Translations under genes and position numbers: made by a program
Shown here: positions 5,716 through 8,658 of the stretch, piece by piece
How positions within the stretch are numbered: the stretch's first letter is position 1
How the letters are laid out: each line of letters opens with the position of its first letter
Notes under the pieces: model-generated
What the model was told of the DNA's origin: nothing
What the model saw: only the letters and a program-made list of their open reading frames with translations
Database searches by the model: none
NCBI GenBank assembly: GCA_003136515.1
Contig: PLEU01000211.1
Span: forward strand, 1-8,658
Length of the DNA: 8,658 nt
DNA from: Spartobacteria bacterium
GTDB taxonomy: Bacteria > Verrucomicrobiota > Verrucomicrobiae > Chthoniobacterales > UBA6821
Direction of reading: 5' to 3'

Positions 5716-6495
5716 ATGTCTGCGGGCACCAAAAATTTTGGAAATAGTAATCTGGGTGGACCCAAACGCCGCCGCTTTGAAGAGCGACGACATCTTTTGG
5801 GAGGCATTCTGCTTCTCGGGCTGCTCTTTGGTGGAGATTACATCAGCGAACCGATATCGCTTCTGATCATGCTAGCGGTAACCTGGTCGGCCATGGTTTC
5901 GCGAACCGGATTCCGGAACACCGTGGTAATTTCAGCCATTGGATTTCTCATTCCCTTCACATTCTTCGGACTCAGACATTGGGAGACTTTTCATGGAGGG
6001 AACGAAGGGGTCATTCCCGCCCTTGAAGTATCGATGGAACTCACTGTGCTCTGCTCCATGGTGTATGGGGCTTTCATCTGGGTTAAATCGATTCTCAAAT
6101 CACGTCGTGCGGGGTTCCATGAAGTCGTAGGTGCCTGCAATCTCTATCTCTGGATCGCGACGATCTTTGCCTGCTTTTACACGCTGATATCCAAAATCAA
6201 TCCGGACGCATTTCGTCTTCAAACCGGGTTGATGAAGGGAACAGGTAGTGACGCCTTCAGGCATAATTTCGATCAGTTTTATTATTTCAGCTTCGTGACA
6301 CAGACTACGCTCGGCTACGGTGATATCGTACCACTCGCTCATGTTGCCCGCGCGTTGGCTGTCACGCAGGCAATGATTGGTCAGTTCTATGTCGCCGTGG
6401 TGCTGACCTATATCCTGAATCTTTGGATACGGGATCTCGGTCGTCATGTTGGCCAACGGATAGAGGTGACGTCCGAGGAAAAATCACATCCCTGA
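5716..6495 (+). CDS. Six-helix potassium-type ion channel
   Basis: A 259-residue membrane protein with one pore module. Predicted membrane segments are at about 26-42, 46-62, 68-86, 103-127, 140-160 and 212-237. Between the last two lies the pore loop (about 186-206) with the K+ selectivity filter T198-L-G-Y-G-D203 followed by IVP, as in two-helix and six-helix potassium channels. Segment 4 lacks the regular arginines of a voltage sensor, and no RCK/TrkA domain follows the last helix, only a short charged tail, so gating is unknown. The N terminus is strongly basic (KRRRFEERRH, 17-26). The start at 5716 is 2 nt after the TPM gene stop. An in-frame ATG at 5707 would overlap that stop by 7 nt, is preceded by G, and adds three residues. 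The close spacing suggests translational coupling with the LemA-TPM pair. Confidence 0.85.
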   Translation: MSAGTKNFGNSNLGGPKRRRFEERRHLLGGILLLGLLFGGDYISEPISLLIMLAVTWSAMVSRTGFRNTVVISAIGFLIPFTFFGLRHWETFHGGNEGVIPALEVSMELTVLCSMVYGAFIWVKSILKSRRAGFHEVVGACNLYLWIATIFACFYTLISKINPDAFRLQTGLMKGTGSDAFRHNFDQFYYFSFVTQTTLGYGDIVPLAHVARALAVTQAMIGQFYVAVVLTYILNLWIRDLGRHVGQRIEVTSEEKSHP

Positions 6496-6557
6496 CCGGA
6501 AATTCTGCCCAAATTGCTCAGAGTGAATAATCTCTCAGAAATCCTGTCAGGAAATCG

Positions 6558-6585
6558 TGGACAGAATAGACTCTGCCTGTAGTAT
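6558..6585 (+). promoter_or_regulatory. Candidate promoter for inorganic pyrophosphatase
   Basis: TGGACA (6558-6563, five of six matches to the -35 consensus) and TAGTAT (6580-6585, four of six) are 16 bp apart. The predicted transcript would have an untranslated leader of about 29 nt. The 125-bp spacer between the channel and pyrophosphatase genes has no convincing terminator for the upstream cluster. It contains only short imperfect repeats such as CTGTC/GACAG (6544-6564). Confidence 0.4.
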
Positions 6586-6620
6586 TTCCCACCCCCTAAT
6601 TCCGAACGATTTTTACTCCC

Positions 6621-7220
6621 ATGACGAAGATACCCAAACCGTACCACCAGACCTCCCCCAATCCCTGGCATGATGTTTCGCCCGGTGAGGATGCCTGCAA
6701 TGGGATTATCAGGGGGATAATTGAGATTCCGATGGGAAGTTCCAATAAGTATGAACTTGATAAGGAAACCGGGCTCCTGACTCTCGACCGCGTTCTATAC
6801 TCTGCGGTCTATTATCCTGCCAATTACGGATTTATTCCCCAGACGCTCGCCGACGACGGCGATCCTCTCGACATTCTAGTCTTGGGTGCCGAGCCGGTAT
6901 ACCCGCTGACTCTGGTCAAGGCCCGGGCCATCGGGCTGATGGTCATGAAGGATCAGGATGAACTCGACTACAAGGTAATCGCCGTCCTGGAAGATGATCC
7001 CGAGTACCGGAGTTACACCGATGTGCTTCAGCTTCCGCCGCACCGTCTGGCCGTCCTTAAGCGATTTTTCGAAGATTATAAGATCCTTGAAAACAAGTCT
7101 GTTGTAGTGGATGAAATCCTCTCTGCATCGAAGGCTCTTCCCGCTATTAAGGAGGCCATCGCGACCTATCAGAAATGGCGTGCGGGCGACGAAGTCATCT
7201 TGAACCAGCACAAGTGCTAA
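6621..7220 (+). CDS. ppa: Family I inorganic pyrophosphatase
   Basis: A soluble 199-residue enzyme that hydrolyses pyrophosphate to two phosphates with Mg2+, pulling biosynthetic reactions forward in the cytoplasm. All main active-site blocks of the E. coli-type enzyme are visible: EIP (35-37), KYELDKETG (43-51) with K43, R57, YYPANYGFIPQT (64-75), the DDGDPLDILV signature (78-87) with metal ligands D79, D81 and D84, then D111, D116 and K118, and Y153-K154. Length fits a bacterial family I subunit, slightly longer than E. coli through an N-terminal tail that includes SPNPWHDVSPG (12-22). The start is preceded by CCC without a Shine-Dalgarno sequence. A candidate promoter lies upstream, suggesting a monocistronic gene. 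It converges on nuoD. Confidence 0.95.
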   Translation: MTKIPKPYHQTSPNPWHDVSPGEDACNGIIRGIIEIPMGSSNKYELDKETGLLTLDRVLYSAVYYPANYGFIPQTLADDGDPLDILVLGAEPVYPLTLVKARAIGLMVMKDQDELDYKVIAVLEDDPEYRSYTDVLQLPPHRLAVLKRFFEDYKILENKSVVVDEILSASKALPAIKEAIATYQKWRAGDEVILNQHKC

Positions 7221-7227
7221 TAGAAAG

Positions 7228-7246
7228 CTGGCCTAAAATAGGTCGG
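7228..7246 (+). terminator. Hairpin after ppa, possible terminator
   Basis: CTGGCCTA-AAA-TAGGTCGG forms an 8-bp stem with two G-U pairs and a three-base loop, 7 nt after the ppa stop. There is no immediate T-run; TTTT occurs about 15 nt further on. Position fits a terminator for ppa, but the structure is not a canonical intrinsic one. Confidence 0.35.
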
Positions 7247-7434
7247 AGGTTAGGAGAGTAATTTTAAAAACTAGAGAGTGACGGAGATCGAGCCAGAGAG
7301 CTTCCTCCAGATTTGGGTGTTGTGGATAAGTTATTCCACGCCCTTGAGCAGTTCCACTTTTGCCCGGTTGACAAAGATCCCCGGTAATTGACAGACCTCT
7401 CAACACCAACCCCTGCTTTATTTTCAGCAAGACT
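7247..7434. other. Spacer between converging ppa and nuoD genes with a DnaA-box palindrome
   Basis: No gene is supported here. The stretch contains a consensus DnaA box (TTATCCACA on the minus strand, 7321-7329) inside the imperfect palindrome GTGGATAAGTTATTCCAC (7322-7339). It also has a 20-bp-spaced direct repeat of CCGGT and TTGACA (7364-7373 and 7381-7393). The two TTGACA copies resemble -35 elements, but no -10 follows at a normal distance. A minus-strand open frame crosses the region without recognisable protein features. Confidence 0.5.
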
Positions 7435-8646
7435 CTAGCGGTCGCACTCGCCGAAGACCATGTCCACACTTCCTAGGATGGTGACCACATCGCCGACCAT
7501 ATGGCCGGGCAGCAGTTTCGGGATGATACTGAGGTTTACAAAGGAGGGAGCGCAGATCTTGAGTCGGTGCGGTACGCCTCCTCCCTTACTGTTGATGTAG
7601 AATCCCAGTTCCCCCTTGGGGTTTTCCGCCCCGAAGTAAACCTCGCCGCTGGGGGCGTCGATTCCCTCGGTAGTGATGATAAAGTGGTGGATGAGTTGCT
7701 CCATGCGCTGAAGAACCTCTTCCTTTGGGGGAAGTGTGCTTTTCCCGTCCACGACGTTGACGGGGCCATCGGGTAATGTGTCGATGGCTTGGCGAATAAT
7801 GCGGAGGCTCTGGCGGATCTCCTCGATGCGAACGAGATACCGATCATAGCAGTCACCGACCGTGCCGATTGGAATATCGAAATCGTATTTCTCGTAATCG
7901 AGATAAGGGTTGGCCTTGCGGACATCATGATCGACTCCGGACCCGCGAAGCATGGGGCCGGTAAGACCATACGCGATGGCATCCTCCTTGGAGATGATGC
8001 CGACACCGCGGGTGCGGTCTATGAAGATAGGGTTGCGGGTGAGGAGATTGTTGATCTCGTTCAGGGCAATGGGGAAGGAGTCGAGAAAGGCACGCAGCAT
8101 CGCCGGGAACTTTTCGGGGAGATCACGTATTTGGCCGCCCACCCGTGTGTAGCTTGTCGTGAAGCGGGCGCCGGTGAGGAGTTCGCAGAGATTGTAAATT
8201 TTTTCACGCTCAGTGAATGTGTACAAGAAGACGGAGATGGCACCGATGTCCATGGAGCTGGCTCCAAGTCCGAGAAGATGAGCTGATATGCGGGCCAGCT
8301 CGCAGCAGATGACGCGGATGGCCTTGCCCCGGGGAGGGAGTTCCCAACCCATGAGTTTTTCCACGGCCAGCGCATAGGCGACATTGTTGGCGAGTGGGGC
8401 CAGATAATCGAGACGATCCGTGTAAGGAACAAACTGGTTGTACTGCATGTTTTCGGCGATCTTTTCATCACCGCGATGCAGGTAGCCGATCTCGGGCTGG
8501 GCTTTGGTAATGAGCTCACCGTCGAGATCCAGAACAATTCGAAAGACTCCGTGGGTGGAGGGATGAGACGGTCCGAAATTCAGGGACATCGTTTCACCAA
8601 GAAGTTCGCTTGCGGGTAGATGAACGGTGGTCGCTGGATCTTTCAA
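7435..8646 (-). CDS. nuoD: NADH-quinone oxidoreductase subunit D (49-kDa subunit of complex I)
   Basis: Part of the peripheral arm of respiratory complex I, where NuoD and NuoB form the quinone-binding chamber at the membrane interface. The 403 residues counted from the TTG at 8646 cover the full conserved domain. GPSHPSTHGV (25-34) carries H28 and H32, and H32 matches the quinone-site histidine. PYTDRLDY (74-81) carries the matching tyrosine Y81, followed by VAYALAVEKLMGWELPPRG. SGVDHDVRK and the C-terminal SVDMVFGECDR are family hallmarks. The common GPQHP is GPSHP here. The frame stays open to the window edge. The TTG start is uncertain: the ATG at 8589 would begin only five residues before the GPSHP motif, shorter than most homologues, so the true start may lie beyond 8658. 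It converges on ppa, so no nuoE follows directly. Confidence 0.93.
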   Translation of the reverse strand: MKDPATTVHLPASELLGETMSLNFGPSHPSTHGVFRIVLDLDGELITKAQPEIGYLHRGDEKIAENMQYNQFVPYTDRLDYLAPLANNVAYALAVEKLMGWELPPRGKAIRVICCELARISAHLLGLGASSMDIGAISVFLYTFTEREKIYNLCELLTGARFTTSYTRVGGQIRDLPEKFPAMLRAFLDSFPIALNEINNLLTRNPIFIDRTRGVGIISKEDAIAYGLTGPMLRGSGVDHDVRKANPYLDYEKYDFDIPIGTVGDCYDRYLVRIEEIRQSLRIIRQAIDTLPDGPVNVVDGKSTLPPKEEVLQRMEQLIHHFIITTEGIDAPSGEVYFGAENPKGELGFYINSKGGGVPHRLKICAPSFVNLSIIPKLLPGHMVGDVVTILGSVDMVFGECDR

Positions 8647-8658
8647 TGCCTGTTGGGT

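Noticed and set aside
5380..5807. Minus-strand open frames with long proline or histidine/leucine-rich stretches
   Set aside because: They are the antisense of the glycine-rich tail of the TPM gene. The composition comes entirely from the complementary GGN codons.
7233..7469. 78-codon minus-strand open frame after and overlapping the end of nuoD
   Set aside because: It starts inside nuoD in another frame, has no recognisable motif, and its composition does not look like a conserved protein. Retained only as a note in the spacer description.
7788..8286. Plus-strand open frames antisense to nuoD
   Set aside because: These are shadows. The minus-strand frame is unmistakable NuoD throughout.

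Overview
The window looks like ordinary bacterial chromosome: about 55% G+C by eye, densely packed housekeeping genes, and no insertion sequence, phage gene, CRISPR array, tRNA or rRNA that I can see. The gene set (NifU-like scaffold next to a rhodanese, a GbsR-type MarR regulator, an OsmC protein, LeuA, LemA/TPM, family I pyrophosphatase, NuoD) and the lack of Shine-Dalgarno sequences suggest a Gram-negative, non-proteobacterial lineage. Verrucomicrobiota is my best guess, inferred from general resemblance and not from a marker gene.

Layout. (1) Positions 1-1454, minus strand: a GbsR/MarR-type regulator, then a protein joining a DUF1858-like CxxC domain to a rhodanese domain without its catalytic cysteine, then the N-terminal part of a NifU/IscU-like iron-sulfur scaffold that runs off the left edge. 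(2) Position 1575 onward, plus strand: an OsmC/Ohr-family protein divergent from the regulator, converging on an unrecognised four-helix membrane protein gene on the minus strand (2022-2492). (3) 2544-4268: leuA, encoding 2-isopropylmalate synthase, preceded by a candidate promoter, a 26-codon ORF with a Leu-Leu-Leu run near its end, and two hairpins. (4) 4313-6495: a tight plus-strand cluster of LemA, a TPM-domain protein with a glycine-rich tail, and a six-helix potassium-type channel. (5) 6621-7220: inorganic pyrophosphatase with a candidate promoter of its own. (6) 7435 to the right edge, minus strand: nuoD (complex I 49-kDa subunit), converging on the pyrophosphatase gene across a 214-bp spacer that holds a consensus DnaA box inside an imperfect palindrome.

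The left block reads as a sulfur, thiol and Fe-S module around one regulator. The leuA block looks like a leucine-responsive leader arrangement. LemA-TPM-channel looks like an envelope module. Pyrophosphatase and NuoD are core metabolism.

The most useful observations are the candidate leuA leader peptide and a shared start-site pattern: none of the eleven starts I assign has a clear Shine-Dalgarno sequence at normal spacing, and ten of the eleven have C immediately before the ATG, four of them as CCC-ATG. I found no clearly novel multi-gene system.
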